Assembly: GCA_963721115.1 (NCBI GenBank)
Contig: CAVRIA010000009.1
Location: 62,001 to 126,000 of the forward strand
DNA from: CAVRIA01 sp963721115
GTDB lineage: Bacteria > Desulfobacterota > Binatia > HRBIN30 > CADEER01
Direction of reading: 5' to 3'
Length of the DNA: 64,000 nucleotides
Shown here: piece by piece, positions 8,554 to 21,145 of the stretch
Numbering within the stretch: position 1 is the first letter of the stretch
How the letters are laid out: every line of letters starts with the position of its first letter
Translations under genes and position numbers: made by a program
The notes under the pieces: model-generated
What the model was told of the DNA's origin: nothing
The model's input: the letters and a program-made list of their open reading frames with translations, nothing else
Databases searched by the model: none

Positions 8554-10278
8554 TCAGTAGAAGACCCGCTTGGCGGCGGCGGGGGCTGGGGCGGCTCGCG
8601 GCGCGTGCGCCCGGGTCTCCTCGGCCTTGGCGTGATCGCCCTGCTGGTCGTAGGCGCGGGCGAGGAGGATGTACGACGAAGGCTCCTGCGGGCTGAGCTC
8701 GATCGCCTTCTGCAGGTGGCGAATCGACTCGTCGAGCCGACCGGCGTCGAGGTAGGCCTCGCCCAGGCCGATGTGCGCGTAGGCGGACGTTTCCGTCGGG
8801 TTGAGGGCGGCGGAGCGCGACCAGTGGTCGATGGCCTCCTGGATCTTCCCCAGCTTGAGGTCCCAGAAGGCCAGACCGTCGAGGGCCTCGGAGGAGCGCG
8901 GGCTGACACGCGACACCGAGCTGTAGAGATTCATCGCCGCGCGCGAGTCACCGGTCCGCGACACCTGGTTCGCCTGCAGGATGCCGAGCCGGTAGTAGAT
9001 GTCCGTTCCGGCCAGGGCCAGGGCGGCGACGCACGCGAGCGCCCAGGCGGGAGCATTCCACCACGGGCGCTCCGCTGCCGGCGCGCCGCCGGCCGGAGCC
9101 GGGTGCGCCGCCGGCTGGCTCGTCTTTCGCGCCTTGCGTCGCTGGCGCGCGCTGGCGTCCGGTCGAACGAGCGGAGAAGCGGCTTGCCGCTCCGCGGTCG
9201 CGGGCGTGATGAGCAGCCGGGCGATGCGCCCGTCGCGCAGCTTCCAGATGGCGCCGTCCATCAGGAAGTGATGGATGTTGATGAGCGACAGCATGATCAG
9301 GAAGGAGATCCCGTAGTCGAGCGAGAAGACCTGAGAGAGGAGGCGCGTGGTGCCGATCCACAGGAACACCGCGCCGATGATCAGAACGGCGAAGTAGCGC
9401 ACGAAGGAGAACGATCGGTTCTCGCTCGTCTGGTCGCGCTTTGCGTAGTAGGCCGTGACGCCGAGGTACTGGGCGCAGTGCATGAAGGCGATGGTCGGGA
9501 ACAGCACCTCGATCGGCAACCACTGCAGGCGCAGCTGCTCGGAGAAGAGCGGCACGCCGGTCGCGGCGGCGAACCAGGCGAACTGCGCGCCCATCAACAG
9601 CAGCACGGGAGTCATCGTCCGCCGCGTCGTGCGCGGAACCACTCCGGCCAGGAAGCCGGCGCCGCAGCCGACGCCGACCACCAGCAGGACGAGATAGGCG
9701 ACCCGCACTGTCTCGGGCGGCAGCCCGGCCGACACGAACGGAAACAGCGGCGCCGCTCCGGAGCCACCGTTGATGGAGGCGACGTACATCAGGAAGCAGC
9801 AGATGAAGCTCAGGTACAGCAGCCACCGCTCGCGGTTCGACGGCTCGGTGCCGCCCCGCCGCAGGTACATGAGGCTGATCCCGTAGTTCTGGCCGGTGTA
9901 GTGGAAGGGCGACCAGGTGAAGTACACGGTGTAGAGGACCTTGACCCAGAACGCCGCCATCAGGTGGCCGATCAATGCCGTGAGCACCAGTAGGCCGGTG
10001 ATGTAGATGGAGAAGATCTTGTAGCGCTCGATCTGCGAGCGGTTGCGGTAGATCCGGTAGTTGGTCGCCATGTAGTGCGGGTAGTTCACGAAGAACAGCA
10101 GGACCAGAAACGTGGCGACGTCGAGCCGCGAGGAGATGGACAGGCAGAGCGGGAAGAGGAGGAACGTGAGGCCGCCGGCGATCACGGAGAGATCGACGCC
10201 GGCGTTGAAGAGGTACAGGCGGGGCGGCGCGGTCGCTGCCGGTGCCTGCGCGGCCAGTGTGGACGCTCTCGAGGTCAT
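8554..10278 (-). CDS. Polytopic membrane protein with C-terminal TPR domain
   Basis: 574 residues in two parts. The first ~370 residues form about nine to eleven membrane segments with conserved intramembrane histidines (NYPHYMATNYRIYRN, FHYTGQNYG, MHCAQYLG, NIHHFLMDGAIWK). After a Pro/Ala-rich linker and one more hydrophobic segment come three or four TPR repeats (residues ~440-560). The His-rich bundle loosely recalls Brp/Blh carotene-cleaving or desaturase-like membrane enzymes, but no catalytic assignment is safe. It starts 5 bp after the sulfatase-like gene stop, so the two are co-transcribed. An extracytoplasmic TPR adaptor linked to a membrane enzyme is plausible. Confidence 0.8.
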   Translation of the reverse strand: MTSRASTLAAQAPAATAPPRLYLFNAGVDLSVIAGGLTFLLFPLCLSISSRLDVATFLVLLFFVNYPHYMATNYRIYRNRSQIERYKIFSIYITGLLVLTALIGHLMAAFWVKVLYTVYFTWSPFHYTGQNYGISLMYLRRGGTEPSNRERWLLYLSFICCFLMYVASINGGSGAAPLFPFVSAGLPPETVRVAYLVLLVVGVGCGAGFLAGVVPRTTRRTMTPVLLLMGAQFAWFAAATGVPLFSEQLRLQWLPIEVLFPTIAFMHCAQYLGVTAYYAKRDQTSENRSFSFVRYFAVLIIGAVFLWIGTTRLLSQVFSLDYGISFLIMLSLINIHHFLMDGAIWKLRDGRIARLLITPATAERQAASPLVRPDASARQRRKARKTSQPAAHPAPAGGAPAAERPWWNAPAWALACVAALALAGTDIYYRLGILQANQVSRTGDSRAAMNLYSSVSRVSPRSSEALDGLAFWDLKLGKIQEAIDHWSRSAALNPTETSAYAHIGLGEAYLDAGRLDESIRHLQKAIELSPQEPSSYILLARAYDQQGDHAKAEETRAHAPRAAPAPAAAKRVFY

Positions 10279-10283
10279 CCGCT

Positions 10284-11888
10284 CTACTCCGTGTAGCCGA
10301 GCTCGCGCAGGCGCTCGCGGGTCGCGGCGTCGACCGGCGCGCGCGCGTGTTCGGGGGTGGCGAAATTCGGAACGGCGCCGCGCAGCGCCGCCGACATGGT
10401 CTGGAAAACGCGGTCGCTGTCGGCGGTCCGGTTCGCCGCCAGCAGCAGGTCGCGTCGCTCCTTCGGATCGCGCGCCACGTCGTAGAGGGAGTAGGGGTTC
10501 GGCGCGACCTTCCCGTCGCCGCGCGGGCCGTTTTCCCAGAGCAGCTTGTACTCCCGGTTGCGAATGGTGCGGTGCTGGGGTCTCCGGGCCACGCCCTCGG
10601 TGACGATGTAGCGGCGCCCCTGCTGCCGTGCCCCGCCGTCGGTGCGCGGGATGAAGCTGACGCCGAACATGTCGGTCGGGCAGGACATTCCCAAGTAGGT
10701 GCACAGGCTCGGCATGATGTCGATCAAGCCGACGGGGCAGTCGACACGGTGCCGGGCGGCGCGGGCGCCGGGGAAGCGCGCCGCCAGCGGGACCGCGACC
10801 TCGTCGTCGAAGAGGCCGGTGCCGTGGTTGCCGTAGCCGCGCTCGAACAGGGCTTCGCCGTGATCGGAGGTGACGATGATCACCGTCTTGTCGGCCGCCC
10901 AATGCCGCGCGAACTCGTGCAGGAAGAGCCCGAGGGCGCGGTCGAAATGGGCGATGCCGTTGTCGTACGCCATGTCGATGAAGCCGAGCACCGGCCGATA
11001 GCCGAGGTTGAGCGGAGACGTGCCGTCAGGGAAGCGGGCGATCATCCGGACGGCCTGCGTCGACTGCTCGTTGAGCGGGCGCCGGTCGGCGGCGAGCTGC
11101 GCGGCGTGCCCTTCGACTTGCTCGCGATCGAGAGCGCCGTAGGGCAGATGGCTGTCGAGGTAGTGGAGGTAGAGGAAAAACTTGCTTCCGGGGGGCTGCT
11201 TCTGCAGCCAGCTCAGGCCGGCCCGGCTGACGACCTCGCCCTGCGCTCCCCACTGCGCGAACGAATCGTCGTAGACGTCGAAGCCCTGGGCGAAGCCGAA
11301 GCGCTTCTCGAGCCACGGGTTGCTGACGAAGGCCGCCGTCCGGTAGCCAGAGGCCGCGAAGACCTCCGCCAGGGTCTGCAGGTCGCCGCTCATGCTGTCC
11401 GTCTCCATGATGGCCCCGCTGCGCTTGACGTCGAACGGGTTGCGCAGCTGCGGGTCCGTGGCCACGCCGTGCTGCGACGGATAGAGCGACGTGAACAACG
11501 TGGCGATGGACGGCTTGGTCCACGGCGCCTGCGTGAACGCGTGCTCGAAGAGGAGATTCTCCTTCGCGAAGGCGTCGAACGCGGGCGTCTTCGCAGCCCC
11601 GCCGTAGGCGCCGACACGGTCGCGGCGCATCGTGTCGTTGACGATGAGGATGACGCTGGTGTCGGGCGCCGGGGGCGCTGGCATGGAGATCTCGTCGCAC
11701 GCCCGAATCCCCTCGCCGGGTTGCTCATGCGTGCAGCCGACCCCGCAGAGGGCGACGACGAACACGACCCCGATCGAACGCCCGATCCCGCTCCGCCGAG
11801 CGCGGTTATACCGGCGACCATTCCCGCCCGGTACGAAGGGCGCGCGGGAATCGGAAGCCGAATCGGAAGCGTGGTGCCTCTCCCCCAT
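10284..11888 (-). CDS. Sulfatase-like alkaline-phosphatase-superfamily lipoprotein, Thr in nucleophile position
   Basis: 534 residues. A late N-terminal signal ends with a lipobox before Cys52. The fold is sulfatase-like: metal motif NDTMRRDRVGAYG, TSDHGEALFERGYGNHG, and the C-terminal RLRELGY tail. The sulfatase signature CxPxR is replaced by T124-K-P-S-I, so formylglycine cannot form and the arginine is absent. The enzyme is then more like Thr/Ser-nucleophile phospho- or phosphoglycerol transferases and hydrolases than true sulfatases. It is the first gene of a two-gene unit with the TPR membrane protein. The start is uncertain because no ribosome site is obvious and the signal begins about 35 residues in. 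Confidence 0.85.
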   Translation of the reverse strand: MGERHHASDSASDSRAPFVPGGNGRRYNRARRSGIGRSIGVVFVVALCGVGCTHEQPGEGIRACDEISMPAPPAPDTSVILIVNDTMRRDRVGAYGGAAKTPAFDAFAKENLLFEHAFTQAPWTKPSIATLFTSLYPSQHGVATDPQLRNPFDVKRSGAIMETDSMSGDLQTLAEVFAASGYRTAAFVSNPWLEKRFGFAQGFDVYDDSFAQWGAQGEVVSRAGLSWLQKQPPGSKFFLYLHYLDSHLPYGALDREQVEGHAAQLAADRRPLNEQSTQAVRMIARFPDGTSPLNLGYRPVLGFIDMAYDNGIAHFDRALGLFLHEFARHWAADKTVIIVTSDHGEALFERGYGNHGTGLFDDEVAVPLAARFPGARAARHRVDCPVGLIDIMPSLCTYLGMSCPTDMFGVSFIPRTDGGARQQGRRYIVTEGVARRPQHRTIRNREYKLLWENGPRGDGKVAPNPYSLYDVARDPKERRDLLLAANRTADSDRVFQTMSAALRGAVPNFATPEHARAPVDAATRERLRELGYTE

Positions 11889-12025
11889 GTCTCACAGGAG
11901 GGTCCAATAACGCCAGGGGCCCTTCGATTTGTCAATCAAAACAAACGCCCTTCGCCACGAAGTGGCCACGTTCTCGGTTGTCTATCGCCGTTCGTTCGTA
12001 GTACCAGGATCTCGGAGGGGGGGAC

Positions 12026-15636
<3,611 letters not shown>

Positions 15637-15643
15637 GAAGGCA

Positions 15644-15667
15644 GGTTGTTGGGTTGTTGGGTTGTTA
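15644..15667 (+). repeat. GGGTTGTT tandem repeat directly after a stop codon
   Basis: Three 8-bp GGGTTGTT-type units begin seven bases after the beta-propeller/heme gene stop. The sense-strand orientation matches similar tails at 16590, 43241, 46777 and 62151. No terminator hairpin was seen in its place. Confidence 0.75.
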
Positions 15668-15804
15668 GTTTCGCCCCCGGGTCTACGCCGGATCATTCGA
15701 CGAGAAACTTTCGGAACAGGCTGAGGCTCAGGCTAGTAGGGCTAAGGCTCAGCCTCGGGCAGGCTGCTCCGGCATCGCTGGAGCACGCCCCACCGTCTGC
15801 CCTC

Positions 15805-15836
15805 TTGACCCTATACTCGGCTATAGCGTGTACACT
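15805..15836 (+). promoter_or_regulatory. MerR-type promoter/operator with 20-bp spacer
   Basis: A TTGACC -35 (15805-15810) and TACACT -10 (15831-15836) are separated by 20 bp, the overlong spacing typical of MerR-activated promoters. The spacer holds a perfect dyad, CTATA-N6-TATAG, at 15811-15826. The merR start codon lies only seven bases after the -10, so the message is probably leaderless and autoregulated. Confidence 0.8.
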
Positions 15837-15843
15837 GCGGGGC

Positions 15844-16260
15844 ATGACTCAGGCAGAGCGTCCCCGGCGCCCCCTGCGAATCGGCGCCGCCGCCTCGGCG
15901 GCGGGCGTTCGCATTCAGACCATGCGCTACTACGAGCGTCGTGGTCTCATCCGGCGGCCACCGCGCACCGTCTCGGGCTACCGCCAGTATCCGCCTGATA
16001 CGGTGCGGGCCGTGCGCGCCATCAAGCGCGCCCAGAGCCTGGGGTTCACCCTCGACGAGATCCAGGAGCTGATGCGGATCCGTGCGCGCGGTCGTTCCGC
16101 CCGTGCGGCCGGCGAGCTGGCGCGCAAGAAGCTCGCCGACGTCGAAGCGAAGATCGATGACCTGGCGCGAATGCGGGATCGGTTGCGGACCGTTCTGGAG
16201 ACCTGTTCCTGCGGAGGCGATCTGCGCCGATGCGACGTCCTCGACGGCCTCGGCGACTGA
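15844..16260 (+). CDS. MerR-family metal-responsive regulator
   Basis: 138 residues: N-terminal winged helix (RIGAAASAAGVRIQTMRYYERRGLI), dimerisation helix (~80-115) and a C-terminal metal loop with Cys121, Cys123 and Cys130. The Cys121-Cys130 spacing equals that of the Hg(II) ligands Cys117 and Cys126 in Tn501 MerR. The third MerR ligand, Cys82 on the dimer helix, has no equivalent here (Arg/Ala region), so strict mercury specificity is doubtful; Pb, Cd, Zn or another thiophile is possible. It drives itself and the small downstream gene from the 20-bp spacer promoter. Confidence 0.88.
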   Translation: MTQAERPRRPLRIGAAASAAGVRIQTMRYYERRGLIRRPPRTVSGYRQYPPDTVRAVRAIKRAQSLGFTLDEIQELMRIRARGRSARAAGELARKKLADVEAKIDDLARMRDRLRTVLETCSCGGDLRRCDVLDGLGD

Positions 16261-16273
16261 GAGAAGAGAGAGT

Positions 16274-16595
16274 ATGCCCAAAGAAAGACACGCCGGCCGC
16301 GTGCACGCTACCCGAGCCGGCGCAGCGAGCGCGGCGCGACGAATCGATCGGACCCTGGCGCGCGAGATCGCCGAGATCCGCGAGCTCTCCGATGGTTACG
16401 CGCTGCGCTTCGAACCGCGGCCGGGCCTGGTCGAGGATCTCGGCCGCTTCATCGACGCCGAGCGCCTCTGCTGTGCCTTCCTCGACTTCTCCCTGCGCGT
16501 GCGGGGCGACCGGACCCGTCTGGTTGGAGCTCACCGGTTCCGGCGAAGCCAAGAGCTTCCTGAAGAAGCAAGTTGATCAGTTGCTAGGCGGTTAG
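16274..16595 (+). CDS. Small Cys-rich protein associated with merR (multiple frameshifts)
   Basis: About 105 residues read in shifting frames. Starting at ATG 16274, removing one C of a CCC run gives MPKKDTPAACTLPEPAQRARR. A shift near 16345 gives TLAREIAEIRELSDGYALRFEP and DAERLCCAFLDFSL; another near 16505 gives GPVWLELTGSGEAKSFL. The combined pattern (CTL, DGYALRF, ER-CC-F-F, GPVWLEL) matches small proteins of unknown function found beside MerR regulators and metal resistance genes. It follows merR by 13 bp. The Cys pair suggests metal or thiol handling. The frame damage could be error or decay. Confidence 0.6.
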
Positions 16596-16636
16596 GTTGT
16601 TAGGCTTGAGCCAGGCCCAACCCCAATAACAACAGC
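16590..16636. repeat. GGTTAGG/GGTTGTT repeats between convergent stops
   Basis: The plus-strand gene stop is inside GGTTAGGTTGTTAGG (16590-16604). After the lgt stop, read on the minus strand, comes GTTGTTATTGGGGTTGGG. The two arms include GTTGTTA/TAACAAC and enclose the palindrome GGCTTGAGCC, so the 47-bp gap could form a bidirectional hairpin. Confidence 0.6.
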
Positions 16637-16642
16637 CTGATT

Positions 16643-17455
16643 CTAGCGGCGCTTCGCGGCGGATCTTTGCGGCCGCTTCGCCGGCGGGCGGACCGGAGCG
16701 GCGCGCGCGGCGGGCACGCCGCGTCGTGAAGTGAAGATCCACAGCCCTACGGCCACGGCGACGATGCTGGTGACTTGTGCGACCGTGAGACCCATCACGC
16801 TGCGGGTGTTGATGCGGACGAACTCGACCAGAAAGCGCTCCGCGCCGGCGAGCACGAGGTAGAGGCCGAACAGACCTCCGTTCTGTGCCCACGATCGGGT
16901 GCGCAGCCGCCACAGGACCGCTGCCGCGAGGCCCATCGCCAACATCTCGTAGACGGGCGTGGGATGCACGGGCACGAGCGTGGGGACCACGCCGTGCGGA
17001 TAGGCCATGGCCCAGGGCAGGTCGCTGGGCCGACCGTAGTCCCCGTCGCCGGCGAGCTGACAGCCGATGCGTCCGATCGCGTAGGCGGCCGCCAATCCGG
17101 GCGCGAACGCATCGCAGACGCTCCACAGCGGCTGCTTGCGCCATCGTGCCCAGACCAGCACGGCCAGGGCACCGCCCGCCGCGCCGCCGTACCACGTGAG
17201 TCCCGAGTTGGTGAACAGGGATCCCAAGGGGTCGCCCAGAAACCTGTTCCAGTGCTCGCCGAGGAAGTACAGCCGCGCACCGACGAGGCCGCCGAGGAGC
17301 GCGATCAGGGGGTAGCCTTCCACGTGCGACGGTTGGATGTTTCGCCGCGTCAGCTCGCGCGACACCATCCAGCTCGCGGCCAGAAAGGCCAGCGCGACCA
17401 TCAGGCCGAAGGTGTAGAGCTTGACGCCACCGAGATCGATGAGGACGGGGTGCAT
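16643..17455 (-). CDS. lgt: Prolipoprotein diacylglyceryl transferase (Lgt)
   Basis: 270 residues of inner-membrane enzyme with about seven membrane spans. Lgt features: HPVLIDLGGVKLYTFGLMVALAFLA at the N-terminus, GGLVGARLYFLGEHW, SGLTWYGG, the core RIGCQLAGDGDYGRPSDLPWA (replacing the usual RxGNxxNxE), HPTPVYEML and RFLVEFVRIN. It moves diacylglycerol from phosphatidylglycerol to lipobox cysteines, consistent with the many lipoproteins in this window. The Cys/Gln variant of the core loop occurs in a branch of Lgt proteins. It is the last gene of a minus-strand run after VOC and MAPEG genes. Confidence 0.9.
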   Translation of the reverse strand: MHPVLIDLGGVKLYTFGLMVALAFLAASWMVSRELTRRNIQPSHVEGYPLIALLGGLVGARLYFLGEHWNRFLGDPLGSLFTNSGLTWYGGAAGGALAVLVWARWRKQPLWSVCDAFAPGLAAAYAIGRIGCQLAGDGDYGRPSDLPWAMAYPHGVVPTLVPVHPTPVYEMLAMGLAAAVLWRLRTRSWAQNGGLFGLYLVLAGAERFLVEFVRINTRSVMGLTVAQVTSIVAVAVGLWIFTSRRGVPAARAAPVRPPAKRPQRSAAKRR

Positions 17456-17559
17456 CGGTCACCGGAACGTAGCGGATAGCGCGTCGCAACGGAATGATCG
17501 GACGGCTCGGCGTTCCGAGGTTCGCGGCGAACGCTCCGCCGCACTGTCCTCGTAGCGTC

Positions 17560-17964
17560 TCAGGCGAGGAGGCGGATCACCCACCACGCGTAGATCAGGA
17601 TCTGCGCGAAGAACAGGGTGGCGCGCAGCTGCACCGCCGGCACACTGGTCGATGCGACGTGCACCGCCGATTGGCCGATGCGCGCGTACAGGACCCACAT
17701 GGCGAGCGGGTCGGTGACGTCGAGCCGCCCGGTGATGCTGGCCCCCAGGGCAAGGGCGGCGAACAGCGGCAGCGTTTCGAAGCAGTTGTCGCGCGCGCGG
17801 GTCAGCCGGTGACCGAACGGCGCGAGGTCGGCCCCATCGGTCGCGAAGGTGTTGGCCACTTTCTTTCCGCCGAGCACGAGCCCGACGCGATAGACGCCGA
17901 GCACGATGCTGAGCAGCGCAAACCAGCCGGCGAAGCCGATGAGTGCAATTGCCGTCGCTCCCAT
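17560..17964 (-). CDS. MAPEG family membrane protein
   Basis: 134 residues with four hydrophobic helices. The LTRARDNCFETLPLFAALAL segment is the MAPEG signature (Arg-x-Asn-x2-Glu). The family includes glutathione transferases and peroxidases of membranes; the specific activity is unknown. It has a GAGGAGGACAAC ribosome site and starts 15 bp after the VOC gene, so the two are probably one operon, perhaps for detoxification of electrophiles. Confidence 0.85.
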   Translation of the reverse strand: MGATAIALIGFAGWFALLSIVLGVYRVGLVLGGKKVANTFATDGADLAPFGHRLTRARDNCFETLPLFAALALGASITGRLDVTDPLAMWVLYARIGQSAVHVASTSVPAVQLRATLFFAQILIYAWWVIRLLA

Positions 17965-17979
17965 GTTGTCCTCCTCGAG

Positions 17980-18519
17980 CTACTCGCCGTGGCGCCGGCG
18001 GTGCTCGGCGTAGAATTCCTCGATCGGACGGAAGTCGGGTTCGTTCTTGAACTGCTCCTCCGTCTGGCGGCGCAGCTCTTCCTCGCTCATCGAAAGGTCC
18101 CAGGGCTTGCCCTGCGGCTGGCGCACGCCCCACGGGGAGTCGCAGAAAACCTCGAGACCGTTGCCCTCGGGGTCCTTGAAGTACACCGACCAGGCGTTGC
18201 CGTGATTGAGCGGATTGAGGTCGGCGCCGCGGCCGTCGGCCCGCAGCCTGTCGGCCACCGCCTTGACGTCGGCGAGCGAGTCGACTCGAAAAGCGAAGTG
18301 GTCGACCTGCCGCGCACCGTCGGCTCCGCGTGCCGGCACGAAGGCCAGCTGGTGGTGTTCGCTACCCACTTGGGAGAGAAAGGTCATCTCGAATTCCGGG
18401 TGCTTGGGATCGAGCAGCCCGCGGTCGCTGACCTCGAAGCCGAGGACGTCCCGGTAGAACCGGGTCATCTGCTCGAGATCGCGGACGTACACAACGGCGT
18501 GGGACCAGCGCAGCTTCAT
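17980..18519 (-). CDS. VOC-family (glyoxalase/extradiol dioxygenase-like) protein
   Basis: 179 residues. It has the paired beta-alpha-beta-beta-beta modules with metal ligands in SHAVVYV (His7), QVDHFAFRV and the C-terminal GNGLEVFCDSPWG glutamate. Residues 140-179 are a charged tail (EEELRRQTEEQFKNEPDF) usual for extradiol-dioxygenase-like VOC proteins. The catalysed reaction is unknown. It is divergent from the FAH-family gene, which suggests a shared catabolic theme (ring cleavage followed by C-C hydrolysis), and has MAPEG downstream. Confidence 0.85.
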   Translation of the reverse strand: MKLRWSHAVVYVRDLEQMTRFYRDVLGFEVSDRGLLDPKHPEFEMTFLSQVGSEHHQLAFVPARGADGARQVDHFAFRVDSLADVKAVADRLRADGRGADLNPLNHGNAWSVYFKDPEGNGLEVFCDSPWGVRQPQGKPWDLSMSEEELRRQTEEQFKNEPDFRPIEEFYAEHRRRHGE

Positions 18520-18694
18520 CGCAGGAGCCTCCTCGTGTTTGCCTTCCGTCTGGACGGGACATAGCGCATACTCGCATGCACTTGCCAGAAAGCGGCCGAA
18601 ATGACCGGAGTCCAAGCGGCCCGCGCGATCGACGAACGTCCGCGGCGGCAGCGCGGAGCAGCCGAGAGAACGAGCTCGGAAAGGAGACCAAGGG

Positions 18695-19542
18695 ATGGCT
18701 TTTCGCCTCGCGACGATGAACGACCGCGCCGTCTTGATTGCCGGCGACGGCATCTACGACCTCGAGCGGCACAGCAAGGGCCGCTTCTCGGCCGATCCGA
18801 TGCAGGCCATTGAACGCCACGAGGAGCTGCACGACGTGGCCGTCGCTCTCGCGAGCACGGCGGACGCCGCGCTCGGGTCCGTCGCGCTCGGCGCCTGCGT
18901 ACCACGGCCGCAGAAGGTGTTCGGCATCGGCCTCAACTATCGCGCCCACGCCGAAGAGTCGGGCATGGAGGTCCCCCGGATACCGGTGGTGTTCGCCAAG
19001 TTTCCGAGCTGTCTCACCGGTCCGACGGGCAGACGTCATCCTCTACGGGCCGACGACCGACTGGGAGGCCGAGCTCGTCGTCGTCATCGGCAAGCGCGGC
19101 CGCGACATCGCCGCGGCGGACGCGTGGAAGACGGTTGCCGGTTTCACCTGCGGTCAGGACGTCTCCGAGCGGACGACTGCAATTCGCCGCCAAGCCGCCG
19201 CAGTTCGCTCTCGGCAAGTCGTACGACACCTACGGGCCGATCGGCCCCGCGATCGTATCGCTCGACCAGCTCCCCGATCCGAGCGATCTGGCGATCACCT
19301 GTGACGTCAACGGCCGGCGCCGCCAGAGCGCCCGTACGAGCGATCTGATCTTCAAGGTTCCGGAGCTGATCGCCTATCTCTCGGCCATCTGTACGCTCGA
19401 GCCCGGCGACCTCATCTTCACCGGCACGCCCTCGGGGGTCGGCGGCACCAGCGGCACCTTTCTGAAGCCCGGCGACACGATCGTGACGACGATCGAAGGC
19501 ATCGGCACGATGACCAACCACTGCGTCGCGAAGGTCGGCTGA
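18695..19542 (+). CDS. Fumarylacetoacetate hydrolase family protein (two frameshifts)
   Basis: About 282 residues in three frames: 18695 to ~19025 (KVFGIGLNYRAHAEE, VVFAKFPSCLTGP), ~19025 to ~19180 (DVILYGPTTDWEAELVVVIGKRGRDI, AGFTCGQDVSER), ~19180 to 19542 (GKSYDTYGPIGPAIV, GDLIFTGTPSGVG). Metal ligands E and D lie in DWEAELVVV and the later loops. The family covers hydrolases and decarboxylases of beta-diketo acids in aromatic breakdown, and oxaloacetate decarboxylases. Single-base errors at the two joins explain the split. It is divergent from the VOC gene. Confidence 0.82.
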
Positions 19543-19555
19543 GGTGGGCTTCGCA

Positions 19556-20947
19556 TCAGGCTTGCTGCTCTTTCCGCGAAGAACAGAGCGCCTCGATCTT
19601 GGCGACATAGGCGTCGATATCGCACTTCCGCTCCAGTCCCGAGGCGGAGAGATAGCGCACGGTGCCGAAGACCTCGCGTTCGCCCCACGGGCGGTCGTGC
19701 AGGCCGAAGATCCATCCGACGTTCGCGTAGGAGCTGGGGTCGCGGCCGTCGAGGAAGTACTCGTTGTTGAGCTCCAGGGCGGTGCGGAAGGCGAGCTCGG
19801 GTGAGTCCGTCCACTCCAGGATCTTCTTGCCCCAGTACATTCGCATATAGTTGTGCATGTAGCCGGTGTGGCGCATCTCCTTCATGGCGGCGTTCCAGTA
19901 CGGATCGTGCGTCTGCGCCGCCTCGAGCTGCTCTCGGGTGTAGGCGAACGGGCGCCGGTCGCGCGCGTGTGCGCGCAGCGTCTGCCGCGCCCAGCGGGGT
20001 AACGCCTCGAAGTCGTCGTACGCCTCGGTGAAGAGGACGAAGTTCTGCGCCAGCGTGCGCCGCACCAGCAGCTCCTCGAGATAGCTCTCGCGCGCTCGGT
20101 CGGCGCCGTCGCCGATGCGGAGGGCGACGTACAGCGGCGAGATCTGCCCGAAGTGCAGGTACATGCCCATGTGGGACACGTCGTCGGTCTCCGGCCGATT
20201 GCGGTTCTCGTCGTAGCGGTCGAGGCGGCGCGCCAAGAACTCCCGCAGGAGGCGTTTCGCCTCGCCGGTGCCGCCGCGGAACAGGTGGTCGACGGCGGCG
20301 ACGCCGCGATCGAGGCGCAGCGCGGCCAGCGTTCCGTCGAGATCCTCGAGATCGAGCCCGTCGTCTCGGAAGCCGAGGGAGTCCCTGTCGGCGGGCGTCG
20401 TTCGCAGGTCGACCAGGTACGGCGCGAGAAGGCGATGGATCTTCGGCCGGATCGTGCGCGCCGCCCACTCGGCCTTGTTCGAGACCGTTTCCACGGGCAC
20501 GACCGCGTCGGATTCGACCTGCACGACCGGGCAGGCGACGGCCGCGGCGACCGCCGCGCGCCACTGCCTCTGGTGGCGCAGGTAGCCGCGGTCGCAGACG
20601 AGCAGGATCGCGTCGCCGGCCGCCTCGCAGGCGACGTCGACCGGATGGCCGTGTCTCACCACCAGGCGAATGCCGCGCCGTTCCAGCGCCGCGCGCGTTT
20701 CGCGCAGCCCCTCGAGCATGAAGCGGTAATGGCGCAGGTTGGCTGCCGGGTAATCGTCCAACAGGCCGAACACCACCAGCAGGGGCTTGCGGTGATGGTT
20801 GGCCTGCTGGACGGCGTACTCGAGCGCGTGGTTGCGTTCGGCCCGCTGCGACTGCTGCATCCAGTATACGACGCAGTGTCCGTCGCGCGGTCGTCGGTCG
20901 TTGAGCGGCTTCAGGCGCTGCGGCTGGATGGTCGCTGTCGACGGCAT
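19556..20947 (-). CDS. phr: Class II CPD deoxyribodipyrimidine photolyase
   Basis: 463 residues. The N-terminal Rossmann antenna domain is followed by the FAD-binding helical domain with the class II signatures WNAAMKEMRHTGYMHNYMRM and WGKKILEW, and NNEYFLDGRDP. It repairs UV-induced cyclobutane pyrimidine dimers with blue light, using FADH-. Class II enzymes are scattered across bacteria, archaea and plants. It is convergent with the FAH-family gene and divergent from the aldo/keto reductase. Its presence suggests exposure to light in at least part of the life cycle. Confidence 0.95.
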   Translation of the reverse strand: MPSTATIQPQRLKPLNDRRPRDGHCVVYWMQQSQRAERNHALEYAVQQANHHRKPLLVVFGLLDDYPAANLRHYRFMLEGLRETRAALERRGIRLVVRHGHPVDVACEAAGDAILLVCDRGYLRHQRQWRAAVAAAVACPVVQVESDAVVPVETVSNKAEWAARTIRPKIHRLLAPYLVDLRTTPADRDSLGFRDDGLDLEDLDGTLAALRLDRGVAAVDHLFRGGTGEAKRLLREFLARRLDRYDENRNRPETDDVSHMGMYLHFGQISPLYVALRIGDGADRARESYLEELLVRRTLAQNFVLFTEAYDDFEALPRWARQTLRAHARDRRPFAYTREQLEAAQTHDPYWNAAMKEMRHTGYMHNYMRMYWGKKILEWTDSPELAFRTALELNNEYFLDGRDPSSYANVGWIFGLHDRPWGEREVFGTVRYLSASGLERKCDIDAYVAKIEALCSSRKEQQA

Positions 20948-21145
20948 CCGCGGATCATAACACGGGTTTCTCGTGCGGCTTTACGACCGCGGCACTCGGT
21001 GCCGGTCTCGTCTGCCCGATGACCATTGGATGCCCGCGTGCGCTCCAGGTAGCGAAGATCCCGGCGGGATCCGGACCGGGGGCGCACCGTGCCGCCGGCC
21101 TGAACCGTTGAGATCGAGTCGAAGCCGCGCAAAGATGGACGGGTG

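Noticed and set aside
8504..8560. CRISPR-like array in the ACGTGCTGA repeats
   Set aside because: Units are 8-9 bp without spacers, and no cas genes are present.
10284..11888. A classical formylglycine sulfatase
   Set aside because: The CxPxR signature is absent; Thr stands in the nucleophile position.
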